From Elusimicrobiota bacterium (GTDB taxonomy: Bacteria > Elusimicrobiota > Elusimicrobia > FEN-1173), in NCBI GenBank assembly GCA_016788905.1, contig JAEURZ010000010.1, positions 1-64,000 of the forward strand: a stretch of DNA of 64,000 nt, written 5' to 3'. The first letter of the stretch is position 1. Every line of letters starts with the position of its first letter. Below the pieces are notes generated by a model that saw only the letters and a list, made by a program, of their open reading frames with translations, was not told the DNA's origin and did no database searches. Positions 45,944 through 54,107 of the stretch are shown here, one piece after another. Made by a program: the position numbers and the translations under genes.

Positions 45944-46898
45944 TCGGAGAGTAAGTGTATTTGATGCTGTCCGGAGAAAGTAAAAGATCGGCGGCGATTT
46001 TTTCGGTCACTAATTTTTGGCGACGTTTAACGGTCTCCCCTTCCGGTTCCAACGTTTGAAATTCCAGGGCGAACGGGTAGCCGGAATATTCCCGCAACAC
46101 ATCCATCGTTCGGTCCAGAATGGGGAGAGCGTCTGGGTTTATTTTGTCGTCATTAAAGAGGTAACTGGACGAAATTTCCACCACCACATTTTTTTTATCC
46201 TTATATTTTAAGTGGCGTAAAATAAAGGCCTTCCCCAACGTGGTGTGCGTGTCTTTAAACTCGTCCACGGTGATAAACCGAAACGAATACGCCGAGGAGA
46301 CCCGAATCATTTTCCCGTCCTTATTAAACCCGTCCCACACGATTTCTTTAACGGGGTTTCCCTTGCCCGAAAGGGTGTGAACAATGTCGCCTTTGTCATC
46401 GGCCACTTCCAACCGCCAGGCCACGACCGTGGTTTGGGCGGGAGCTGGTTGAAAACTAATGAGCGGGGGCTCCACCAGATCGGGCAACCACGGTCGAGCC
46501 GTCTGCTGGGAATCGATTCGATCGAACCGACGAAAATCCTCCTCAGAGGGGATCGGTCGGCTTTGCTCCAAGAGTTTCTCTGTTTTGTCTGTTACGGAAT
46601 CCACCAGTTCTTTAATATCCACTTTAATTTCCGGGGTCACTTTTTCGATGGCCACCTTGTCCTTGGCTTGGCCGGTGACTTCCATGGACCCCAGGTTTTC
46701 ACTTCCGGAAGAAGGGGGGGGAGGTGGCGGCACATCATTTTTGCGCGGTGCCGAAACGGGCTTGGAACTCTTTTGAGCTGGAGCCTCCTTCGGCGACGGG
46801 GGAGGTGGCGGGGATTTTTTTAAACTGGGCGTCGAATCGGACCATGACAGCCCCACTCCCAAAAACAAAATGATGATTGCCAGCGCACGTTGTCTCAT
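45897..46898 (-). CDS. OmpA-like protein with a FlgD-like Ig domain
   Basis: A 333-residue secreted protein. Signal peptide (1-20) is followed by two proline-rich runs (PPPPPSPKEAP, PPPPPPSSG), a linker, a FlgD-like Ig domain (about 150-215: VAWRLEVADDKGDIVHTLSG, IVWDGFNKDGKMI), and a C-terminal OmpA-like fold (about 240-333). The usual peptidoglycan-binding Asp and Arg are not plainly kept, so binding may differ. GAGGAGG lies before the ATG. It is the last gene of the ExbB-TonB group. Confidence 0.83.
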   Translation of the reverse strand: MRQRALAIIILFLGVGLSWSDSTPSLKKSPPPPPSPKEAPAQKSSKPVSAPRKNDVPPPPPPSSGSENLGSMEVTGQAKDKVAIEKVTPEIKVDIKELVDSVTDKTEKLLEQSRPIPSEEDFRRFDRIDSQQTARPWLPDLVEPPLISFQPAPAQTTVVAWRLEVADDKGDIVHTLSGKGNPVKEIVWDGFNKDGKMIRVSSAYSFRFITVDEFKDTHTTLGKAFILRHLKYKDKKNVVVEISSSYLFNDDKINPDALPILDRTMDVLREYSGYPFALEFQTLEPEGETVKRRQKLVTEKIAADLLLSPDSIKYTYSPIKDRSDVLRFVIKTR

Positions 46899-46920
46899 TC
46901 CAACCTCCTCAAAGGAACCA

Positions 46921-48093
46921 TTACAAAGCCTTAAACCTGAACGTAATTTGACCGTATTGTTCTTTGCCCTTCATGGACAAATCCAACGCTTCAAAGCGCC
47001 ATTGGTTGAGCGCTTCTTGGGCCAAGATGTCGATTTTTGAATAACCACAGGACCGGGACACAACCGTTTTATTGGTGTTAACTTCCCCGGTCTGACGCAC
47101 AAAAAAGTCCAAAATGACCGTGGCAAAAATACCCTTTTCCCGGGCCCATTCCGGGAAGACGGGCATCACCTGATAAAGGATCCGCCGGCCCGACAAAGGC
47201 CCGGAAATTTCGTAGGGAACCCTGGAAGAGGATGCCCCCGCGGTCCCACGATTCCCTCCTCCTGGTGTTCCCACCAACCCGCCCCCCGACGACGACGTCC
47301 CGGGGGCCCCGATAGGAGAAAACCCGCCCGACACCCCCACCAGGCCTCGTCCGCCTTCTTTATCTTTTAAATTTCCCCCACCCCCAGCGCCCGCCCCATC
47401 GCCGCCCCCGGTTCCCCCCCCTGTTCCAAAAAATGCGGTAGAGACCGTTTTGACTCTCTTGTCTGTTCGATTGGCCAAAGCAATTTGAGGGGCGTCTCCG
47501 TCAGATGAGGTCAGCCCCGCACCGCCCTTTTGAACCGCAAAGGGCAAATCACCCCGGGCGATCTTGAACCCCGAAGACTTATCTTTAATCGTTCCCCCAC
47601 CCCCCACTTTTTCTCCCGCGCCCAGTCCCACCCCGGCCAGGCCCCCGGCACTTTTGGTCTCAATTTTTCCCACATCAAAAGAACTGGCCAAACTTCGTTC
47701 TTTGTTCACCAATTTTGAATCCTTTTGAATGGCCTCGGCCGCCCGCGTAAGCGATTGGATTTGGTTGGGTGTCGAGGCGCCCACCAATTCCGCCTTGGGC
47801 TTTTCAGAAACGATCAGTTTGGGCATGGGTTTGGGCGTGCTCAACCCCACGGCTTCTTTCACGCGTTTAAAAAAGGTGTTATCTTCTTTTTTCTCTTCCA
47901 CAGGAGGAAGTGGGGCCGGCTTCTCAGGCACCACCTCTTCAACGGAGAAATCGATTTCCGCGATGGGATCGGCCAGGGACCCCACGATGGGTCGAGCTTG
48001 CCAAAAATAGAGCGGCACATGGATCGCCAAAGCCAGAGTCACACACAGGGTTTCCCGAAAACTCCCAAAAATATGTTCGTTGACCGCCAGCAT
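46921..48093 (-). CDS. TonB/TolA-like energy-transducing protein
   Basis: A 390-residue protein with one N-terminal membrane anchor (about 12-36, LCVTLALAIHVPLYFW), an acidic/proline-rich stretch (VVPEKPAPLPPVEEKKE), a long glycine/serine-rich linker, and a C-terminal domain (about 295-390) with TonB-like strands (SGRRILYQVMPVFPEWA, GIFATVILDFFV, ALNQWRFEAL). It would carry conformational energy from ExbB/ExbD to an outer-membrane partner. It shares one base with the upstream exbD (TAATG). Confidence 0.88.
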   Translation of the reverse strand: MLAVNEHIFGSFRETLCVTLALAIHVPLYFWQARPIVGSLADPIAEIDFSVEEVVPEKPAPLPPVEEKKEDNTFFKRVKEAVGLSTPKPMPKLIVSEKPKAELVGASTPNQIQSLTRAAEAIQKDSKLVNKERSLASSFDVGKIETKSAGGLAGVGLGAGEKVGGGGTIKDKSSGFKIARGDLPFAVQKGGAGLTSSDGDAPQIALANRTDKRVKTVSTAFFGTGGGTGGGDGAGAGGGGNLKDKEGGRGLVGVSGGFSPIGAPGTSSSGGGLVGTPGGGNRGTAGASSSRVPYEISGPLSGRRILYQVMPVFPEWAREKGIFATVILDFFVRQTGEVNTNKTVVSRSCGYSKIDILAQEALNQWRFEALDLSMKGKEQYGQITFRFKAL

Positions 48094-48515
48094 TACTTTT
48101 TCCCTGCCACAACCTGCTTCTGTTGTGTGGCCACGGCAATTTTCTTCGCGTGTGTCTTCATTTTAATGGTTTGGATCAAGTTCTCCACGCTCTCGTAATC
48201 CACATCTTTGTCCGCTCGAATGATCACTACCGAATTTGGTTTTTTCTTGAGGACTTTTGACAACAACCGGGGCAGATCTTCGATCAGAACTATTTTATCG
48301 TCGATGGCCACCCGCAGGTCTGTCCCCATCGAAACGGAAACGTTTTGATCTTTGGTCTCGGATGTGTAGGCTTCTGGCAATTCCACGGTCATGTTCGGGA
48401 TATTCAACACCGGCGCGGCCACCAACATAATGATGAGCAAGACGAGCGTGACATCAATGATCGGGGTAATGTTAATCCCCGAGACGGCGTTTCCCTGTTC
48501 CCGAACCTTTTTCAT
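48093..48515 (-). CDS. ExbD/TolR-family protein, first copy
   Basis: A 140-residue protein with one span (about 18-38) and the key membrane aspartate in NITPIIDVTLVLLIIMLV, which carries protons in stator-type motors. The periplasmic domain follows (VVIIRADKDVDYESVENLI), typical of ExbD. It shares a start/stop overlap with both the upstream exbD copy and tonB. It differs clearly from the second copy. Confidence 0.93.
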   Translation of the reverse strand: MKKVREQGNAVSGINITPIIDVTLVLLIIMLVAAPVLNIPNMTVELPEAYTSETKDQNVSVSMGTDLRVAIDDKIVLIEDLPRLLSKVLKKKPNSVVIIRADKDVDYESVENLIQTIKMKTHAKKIAVATQQKQVVAGKK

Positions 48516-48937
48516 CTCGTCGCCCGCTTCACCAACGAAAGTTTTCCAGCGCCCGCTTGTTTCGACATGTCCAACGCGGTCACCACCATCCCGTGCCGCA
48601 CCCCTTTGGCCGCGGTAATGATCACGGTGCGATCGTTTTTTCGGGACAGCTCTCCCGCCAAAAAGTTTTGGAGGGCCACCGCCGTTTCCATTTTGTTCTG
48701 GTTTAACCAGAATCCATCCGGACGAACTTCCACGATCAGGGGTTTTTCCGGGGAGGCGTCTTTGACCTTCACCGCCTTCGCGGACTGAGAGGCGGAGATG
48801 TTAATCATCGACTGCATCGCCATCGGCGTGATCAGCATGAGAATAATCAGGAGGACCAAAGAGATATCGGCCAAGGGGACGACGTTAATTTCCGAAATGT
48901 CTTCCCCTTCGCCTTTCTCAATGGACCCACGCCTCAT
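48512..48937 (-). CDS. ExbD/TolR-family protein, second copy
   Basis: A 141-residue ExbD/TolR relative with the aspartate in NVVPLADISLVLLIILML. Its C-terminal part (VIITAAKGVRHGMVVTALDMSKQAG) is TolR-like. It is 57 bases after exbB and overlaps the other copy by four bases. Two unlike ExbD proteins with one ExbB make a heteromeric stator plausible. Confidence 0.93.
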   Translation of the reverse strand: MRRGSIEKGEGEDISEINVVPLADISLVLLIILMLITPMAMQSMINISASQSAKAVKVKDASPEKPLIVEVRPDGFWLNQNKMETAVALQNFLAGELSRKNDRTVIITAAKGVRHGMVVTALDMSKQAGAGKLSLVKRATR

Positions 48938-48994
48938 GGCTTCCCCCTCCGAACCGGACTCATGAGGTTCGACACCGTCCGCCCATGAAAGTTC

Positions 48995-49618
48995 TTACCG
49001 CTTCTCGCCATAAATGGCCAGGAGCAGCCGCTGCCCATAGGTGTTCATCTCCACCAACGTGGCGCGAAGCCGGAAGTTGAAGTAGTTGTAAATAATGGCC
49101 GCGGGAACCGCCACCACCAACCCCGCCACCGTGGTGATCAAGGCTTCGGAAATACCCGCCGCCACCACCGAAGGACCGCCGGAGCCCGAACGCGCCAAAC
49201 TTTGAAAAGCGTGCAACACGCCCAACACGGTGCCCAGAAGGCCGATCAAAGGAGAGATGAAACTGATGGTGCCGAATAACCCCACCCGTTTTCTCAGCGT
49301 TTCCTGGCCTTCTTCTTTATCGATCACCATGCCGTCTTCCGCGTCCAACCGGGACACCAAGGATCCTTCCAATCCGGACCGAAACACCCGCGCGAAAACA
49401 CCCGGGCTTACTTCACACAACGCGATCGCGTCGCGGACCCGCTTCTCCCGCACCAAACCCAGGATGCGTTCCCAAAGGTCTTTCGGAAACTTGGCTTCTT
49501 TCCGGAAAACCCAGAACCGCTCCAGCGTGAAGGCCACGAGCAGCACCGACATCACCAGAATGGTGCTGATGATGGGGGGATTGATCATGAACCACTCTTT
49601 GAATCCCATCTGCATCAT
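48995..49618 (-). CDS. ExbB/TolQ-family proton channel protein
   Basis: A 207-residue MotA/TolQ/ExbB protein with three membrane spans: about 14-32 (ISTILVMSVLLVAFTLERF), 110-135 (GTISFISPLIGLLGTVLG) and 155-178 (ALITTVAGLVVAVPAAIIYN). The Gly/Pro-rich spans 2 and 3 are diagnostic. It begins one base after the TPR gene ends, then two exbD genes follow. Confidence 0.95.
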   Translation of the reverse strand: MMQMGFKEWFMINPPIISTILVMSVLLVAFTLERFWVFRKEAKFPKDLWERILGLVREKRVRDAIALCEVSPGVFARVFRSGLEGSLVSRLDAEDGMVIDKEEGQETLRKRVGLFGTISFISPLIGLLGTVLGVLHAFQSLARSGSGGPSVVAAGISEALITTVAGLVVAVPAAIIYNYFNFRLRATLVEMNTYGQRLLLAIYGEKR

Positions 49619-49619
49619 T

Positions 49620-52600
49620 TTACTTTCCTCCCTTGAGTTCCTTCACTTTTTGTTGGGCAATGGCCCGCCATTCCGCGTTATCGCTGAAGGAGGCAATGTC
49701 CGAATAAATTCCAATGGCTTGAGAAGCGTCGCCTTCCCGCTCATATATTTCCCCCAAGAGAGCCAACCCGGCCAAACGGAACGTGTTGTTCTTGGGAGAC
49801 AATTGCCGTAAGGTTTCATAGGCTTTCTTCTGTTCCGTTGGCGCTTTTAGTTTTTCGTAACAACGGCCCATGTTAAAGTTCGCTTCAAAAATATCCTGTT
49901 CATCCATCGGCACCTTTTTATAACTCTCTACCGCTTTCATGTAGTCCTCAGCGGTCTCGTAAAGCTGACCAATTTGCATTTGAACGTAACTGGCTTTTTC
50001 ATCGTTCGGATATCGCTTCAAAAACGCGCCGTAGGCGTCTATCGCCTGATAGGGTCGGTTGGCTTTTGTATAACAGACGGGGATATTGAGCGCGGCGTCC
50101 CGGGATTTCAGATCCGTCGGGTGAGCTTCCTGGTAATCGTTAAAAGCAATTCCCGCTTGCCCATAATCTTTCAAACTAAAATAGCTCACGGCCAACTTAA
50201 AGCGTGAATCTTTGGTGAGGGCGTCCTGGGGATAGTTGGCGATGAAATTCTTAAACGTGTTCACCGCCGCCGTGTAATTGCCCTTAAGGAAATTCGAATC
50301 GGCCTTGTAATAGAACGCCTGCATGGCTTGAGCCGAGTCCGGGAAATCCAAGATCAAACGCTCAAAGTAATCCAAAGCGCGATCGTAATCCTTGCGGTTG
50401 TAGGCCTCGGCCCCAAGTTCCCAATAGATGTCCGCCGTGAATTTGCTTTTGGGGAACTGGGTCACAAGGCCTTTCATGTCCCCATCCTTTTTCCCCTGTT
50501 TGTAGTACGCCATTTGGAGGAGTTCCTGAACTTCGTTCGACTTTTCGTCTTCCGGATACCTCTTCATGTAGGCGGTGTATTGATCAATGGCTCGGGGGAT
50601 GTCCCCGGAATTGTAGAAACACTGGCCCATTTGAAGCATGGCCTCTTTCGAGAGCGGGGATTCAGGATGTTGTTCCGTTAGCGTGCGGAAGGATTGGTAG
50701 GCTTGGTGATATTGACCCAATCCGAAAAAGGTACGGCCGGTTTGAAACAAAGCGTCTGGCGCGTATCGACTGGTTTTAAACCGGGCCAGGAGCGTGTTCC
50801 ATTTGGTGATGGCATCGGTGAAATATTCCTGGCGGTAGAGGGAAAGGCCCGCCTGGTAGAGGGCCCGTTCGGTCCGGGTGTCGTCCGGAAATTTCGTGAT
50901 GAACTCCTCGTAAAAACTGGACGCGCGTTCGTAGTCGCGCTTGTTAAAGAACACGTCGGCCGAATCCAGAATCCCCGTTTTCTTGGCGTCCGCCAACCCC
51001 AACTCCGACGACATATTCCGGGCGCGAGCCTGCATGTCCGCCGCCTCATCGTACATTCCCAATCGGGACAAACTCGCGGCCATCCCCAACATCGCACCGG
51101 GGACCAAGGGCGAACCACGGTAGTTTTTGGTGATCAACTCATAGGTTTCCTTGGCCAATTCAAATTGTTCAATGTTGTAGTAGGCCTCCGCCACCCAGTA
51201 ATAGGTTTCCGCCTGCCAGGGGCTCGGGGTCGCGGGGGCTCGCTTCAGGAACGTGTACACATGGGTAACCACTTCCGCGTAACGACGGTCTTGGGCCAGG
51301 GTCACCGCCATGAGATAGAGGGACTTGTCGAAATAAGCCGTGTTCGGGTATCGATCAATAATGAATTGAAAAGTGGGAATGGCTTCGTCGGGTTTCCCCA
51401 TCCGCATTTGGCAAAGCCCCTTCAAGAGGCTCACTTTCGCGTGAAGTTCTCCCCATTCAAAATCCTTAAGGAACCGGTCCGCCTTCGTAATGGCCACGTC
51501 GTACTGCCCTTGGACGGCCAGGCTCCAAATCACTTTGTACTGGGCATCCAAGGTGTAATCGTTGTTGGTCACCAAAGCGGAAAACCCAGGGATGGCTTTG
51601 GCCAACTCTCCCTGCCGCAACGAAATTTCCGCCAACAAATATTGCCCCGCTGGTCCCGAAAGATTTTGCGGAAACTCTTTCACCAGTTGGGTCCAATTCA
51701 ACGCCGCCTGCTCAAAGTTGCCGTTTTGAAAATCCACACATCCCATGCGGAACAAGGCAAAAGGGCGAAGGACACTTTGTAATTCATTCTTGTAAATCTT
51801 GCGAAACGAATCGTAGGCCAAGGGATATTCTTTGGATTGGAAGTAGGATTCCCCCATCTGGTAGAGGGCTCTGTCTGTCCACACCTTATCCACATCGTTG
51901 TCCAAAACCTCTTTGAGCAGAACGGCGGAAGCGATCACCCGATTCATTAACCGCTGGCAAACCCCTCGATAAAAGAGACACGCCGCGTCACTGGGCTCCC
52001 GTTCCAACAAAGTGATCGCGCTTTGATATTCCCCCCGCTCCATGTAGAGGAGAGCTAGGGGAACAATCACCCGAGGAAGTTTCGCGTAACCGGTGTGTGA
52101 CTCCAATAGTTTGACGAAGAAACTTTCAGCTTTCGCGTTTTCGCGACGGGCCAAATGACAATAGGCCGATCCCAACAAAGATTCCGCCCGCATCACGTCA
52201 TTTTTGGATTTCCCGACCCAGGCGAAATGGTCCAAAGCCGCCAAGTATTTTTTGAGGTTAAAGAGGCATTCCCCCATGCGAAACCGGGCGGAGATCACCA
52301 GGTTGGCGTTTTCGGAGCCACGATTGTTATCAATAAACTCTTTGAATTCCGCTGAGGCTTCCGGCCACCTTTTCTGCAAGAAGTAAGACTCGGCCTTAAT
52401 GTATTGGGCGGCGGCGGCTTTGGGGTGCCGGGGAAATTGGCGGAGAAAATTTCGGCTTTCCGCAATGGCGGATTCGTATTTCCCTGACTGGAAGGCTCCA
52501 GACAAAACAACGAACAATCGTTCGGCGTCCGGGTTCACAAAACCCGCGCGACTCACAGGGGGGAGTGCCACTCCCGAAAGAAGAAGCGCCACCGCCAGCC

Positions 52601-52625
52601 CAAGAACTCGACATCGTTTCATCAT
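49620..52625 (-). CDS. Large periplasmic TPR-repeat protein
   Basis: A 1001-residue secreted protein (signal peptide about 1-27, ending SRAG) built almost wholly of tetratricopeptide repeats, roughly 25 helix pairs of the Y-x-x-G-x8-Y-x2-A type (examples GESYFQSKEYPLAYDSF, MGQCFYNSGDIPRAIDQY). Such solenoids hold multi-protein complexes. A short YbgF-like TPR protein belongs to the Tol-Pal operon; this is much longer. Gap to exbB is one base. A second ATG lies three bases on. Confidence 0.9.
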   Translation of the reverse strand: MMKRCRVLGLAVALLLSGVALPPVSRAGFVNPDAERLFVVLSGAFQSGKYESAIAESRNFLRQFPRHPKAAAAQYIKAESYFLQKRWPEASAEFKEFIDNNRGSENANLVISARFRMGECLFNLKKYLAALDHFAWVGKSKNDVMRAESLLGSAYCHLARRENAKAESFFVKLLESHTGYAKLPRVIVPLALLYMERGEYQSAITLLEREPSDAACLFYRGVCQRLMNRVIASAVLLKEVLDNDVDKVWTDRALYQMGESYFQSKEYPLAYDSFRKIYKNELQSVLRPFALFRMGCVDFQNGNFEQAALNWTQLVKEFPQNLSGPAGQYLLAEISLRQGELAKAIPGFSALVTNNDYTLDAQYKVIWSLAVQGQYDVAITKADRFLKDFEWGELHAKVSLLKGLCQMRMGKPDEAIPTFQFIIDRYPNTAYFDKSLYLMAVTLAQDRRYAEVVTHVYTFLKRAPATPSPWQAETYYWVAEAYYNIEQFELAKETYELITKNYRGSPLVPGAMLGMAASLSRLGMYDEAADMQARARNMSSELGLADAKKTGILDSADVFFNKRDYERASSFYEEFITKFPDDTRTERALYQAGLSLYRQEYFTDAITKWNTLLARFKTSRYAPDALFQTGRTFFGLGQYHQAYQSFRTLTEQHPESPLSKEAMLQMGQCFYNSGDIPRAIDQYTAYMKRYPEDEKSNEVQELLQMAYYKQGKKDGDMKGLVTQFPKSKFTADIYWELGAEAYNRKDYDRALDYFERLILDFPDSAQAMQAFYYKADSNFLKGNYTAAVNTFKNFIANYPQDALTKDSRFKLAVSYFSLKDYGQAGIAFNDYQEAHPTDLKSRDAALNIPVCYTKANRPYQAIDAYGAFLKRYPNDEKASYVQMQIGQLYETAEDYMKAVESYKKVPMDEQDIFEANFNMGRCYEKLKAPTEQKKAYETLRQLSPKNNTFRLAGLALLGEIYEREGDASQAIGIYSDIASFSDNAEWRAIAQQKVKELKGGK

Positions 52626-52640
52626 GGTGTCCCTCGATCC

Positions 52641-54107
52641 TTAATTTGGCGTTACCGTGCCGGCACTGTCCAAGGTTGGAACAGGTTCCGGGGTCGGCAC
52701 CGGGGGTGTGATAGGGGCAAACTGGGGCGCGGGATCCGCGCCTTCCAGCCCGCCCGGAACCCGCATGCGCAACTCAACCTCCGGAACGATATTGGTCTTA
52801 TAGTCCAGCCGGAACTTGCCCCGCTCTTCCCACACCTTACCTGATTTGTATTCAATCGCAAATCGGTAACGGTAGAGGCCACGCTTCACCGGCCGACCGT
52901 TTTCGTCAGTCATGTCCCACAAAAGGGCCGATCCGGGATGATAGTGTTCCGACATACTTCGCACCACTTTCCCCTCCTCATCACTGACCATCAATGTCCA
53001 GTGGGCAATCTTCAACTTGGGCACATCCACCGCAAATCGGACTTCGTTTCGGAGCCCTTCTATATATATCGAATCCGAATTAGGCGCAAGGCCAACGGGC
53101 GTAATTTTCGCCCGATAAATGTTGCCCCAACGGAACGTGAGAGACACTTGGTTCGTCGCCCCCAACGCTTCCTGATTGACAAAAGCATAGTCAAAACGGA
53201 GGTTTCGCAGAGTGACGCCCATCCCCACGGTCACGTCCTTATTTTGGTCCCACCCGGTCCGAAGGCTCAAGAGGGGGACAGGATTGTATTCGAGACCGGA
53301 CACGAAATAGACGCTTTGTTGTTCCGTTTTGTTCGCGTCGAAGGAAAGGATAAAGAGGTCCCGCGGTGCCCGGTAAGCCAACCCCAGCCGCGTGTGAGCC
53401 CGGAATTCATCCGCGTCGTTTCCGACAGTGATCGACGGTTTGTTCAGGTTATTAAAGGTCGCCCCCGCGCTGATCCCGTTCCACGGGCGGGAATAGGCGG
53501 AGAGGTCTACCCCCATGGCGCTCCCTGAATCAGAAAGAATATTTTGCTGAAGGAATCGTAACCGCGCGCCTAAAGACCAGAGATCCATAAAGGAGCGTCC
53601 GTAGGAGAGGGAGACCGCGTTATGGGAAACATCCCCATTTCCTCCGGTCCTAAAATTAAGTTCGTCTCTCCTTTGAAATCCATCGGAACGGAGCGACAAA
53701 GCCGAAAGACCCAAGGTTCCCAACCGGGTTCCCATGGGCGCCCCAAAACCCATGTAATAGAGGTTCGACCCCATTCCGAACGGGGCGTACATGGTTTGAA
53801 ATTGATATTCGTCCAAATAGGCCAAGGCGGCCGGATTCCAATAATCGGCCGACACATCGTCCGCCACTGCCGTAAACGCCCCCCCCATCCCCAAGGACCG
53901 CGCCCCCGCCCCATACCGCAAATAATCCCCCGCCTCTCCAAAACTCGTGTCCGCCCCACCCGAAAGAGGAAGTGCCCAAATAACCAACCCCATAAGTATT
54001 GCACGCCCCCAAGGACCAAGGGATTTCTTAAATAAGGGATTTCCCTCTCCCGCCTGCGGGAGAGGGGGAGGGAGAGGGGATTTTTGAAATTGTCTTAGGC
54101 TTCTCAT
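52641..54107 (-). CDS. PorV/UPF0164-like outer-membrane protein with a FlgD-like tail
   Basis: A 488-residue protein. Residues 50-345 are an outer-membrane barrel of the PorV/UPF0164 type (GAGARSLGMGGAFTAVADD, SADYWNPAALA). PorV is a shuttle protein of type IX secretion in Bacteroidota. A FlgD-like Ig domain follows (about 375-445, LLWDMTDENGRPVKRGLYRY), then a Pro/Thr-rich tail. The ATG at 54107 overlaps the stop of the giant gene. Between the start and the hydrophobic signal core, about 17 residues (SPLPPPLPQAGEGNPLF) are encoded by an inserted palindromic repeat. Confidence 0.87.
   Translation of the reverse strand: MRSLRQFQKSPLPPPLPQAGEGNPLFKKSLGPWGRAILMGLVIWALPLSGGADTSFGEAGDYLRYGAGARSLGMGGAFTAVADDVSADYWNPAALAYLDEYQFQTMYAPFGMGSNLYYMGFGAPMGTRLGTLGLSALSLRSDGFQRRDELNFRTGGNGDVSHNAVSLSYGRSFMDLWSLGARLRFLQQNILSDSGSAMGVDLSAYSRPWNGISAGATFNNLNKPSITVGNDADEFRAHTRLGLAYRAPRDLFILSFDANKTEQQSVYFVSGLEYNPVPLLSLRTGWDQNKDVTVGMGVTLRNLRFDYAFVNQEALGATNQVSLTFRWGNIYRAKITPVGLAPNSDSIYIEGLRNEVRFAVDVPKLKIAHWTLMVSDEEGKVVRSMSEHYHPGSALLWDMTDENGRPVKRGLYRYRFAIEYKSGKVWEERGKFRLDYKTNIVPEVELRMRVPGGLEGADPAPQFAPITPPVPTPEPVPTLDSAGTVTPN
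54043..54079. repeat. Dispersed palindromic repeat, copy 3, inside a coding sequence
   Basis: CCCTCTCCCGC, CT, GCGGGAGAGGG, then GGAGGGAGAGGGG. It is inserted in frame between the start codon and the signal-peptide core of the PorV-like gene, and on the minus strand is read as a Pro/Leu-rich peptide. Confidence 0.9.

Noticed and set aside
45897-52625. Ordinary Tol-Pal operon
   Set aside because: No TolB, two unlike ExbD proteins, a TonB-type C-terminus, and an OmpA-like protein without a lipoprotein signal.
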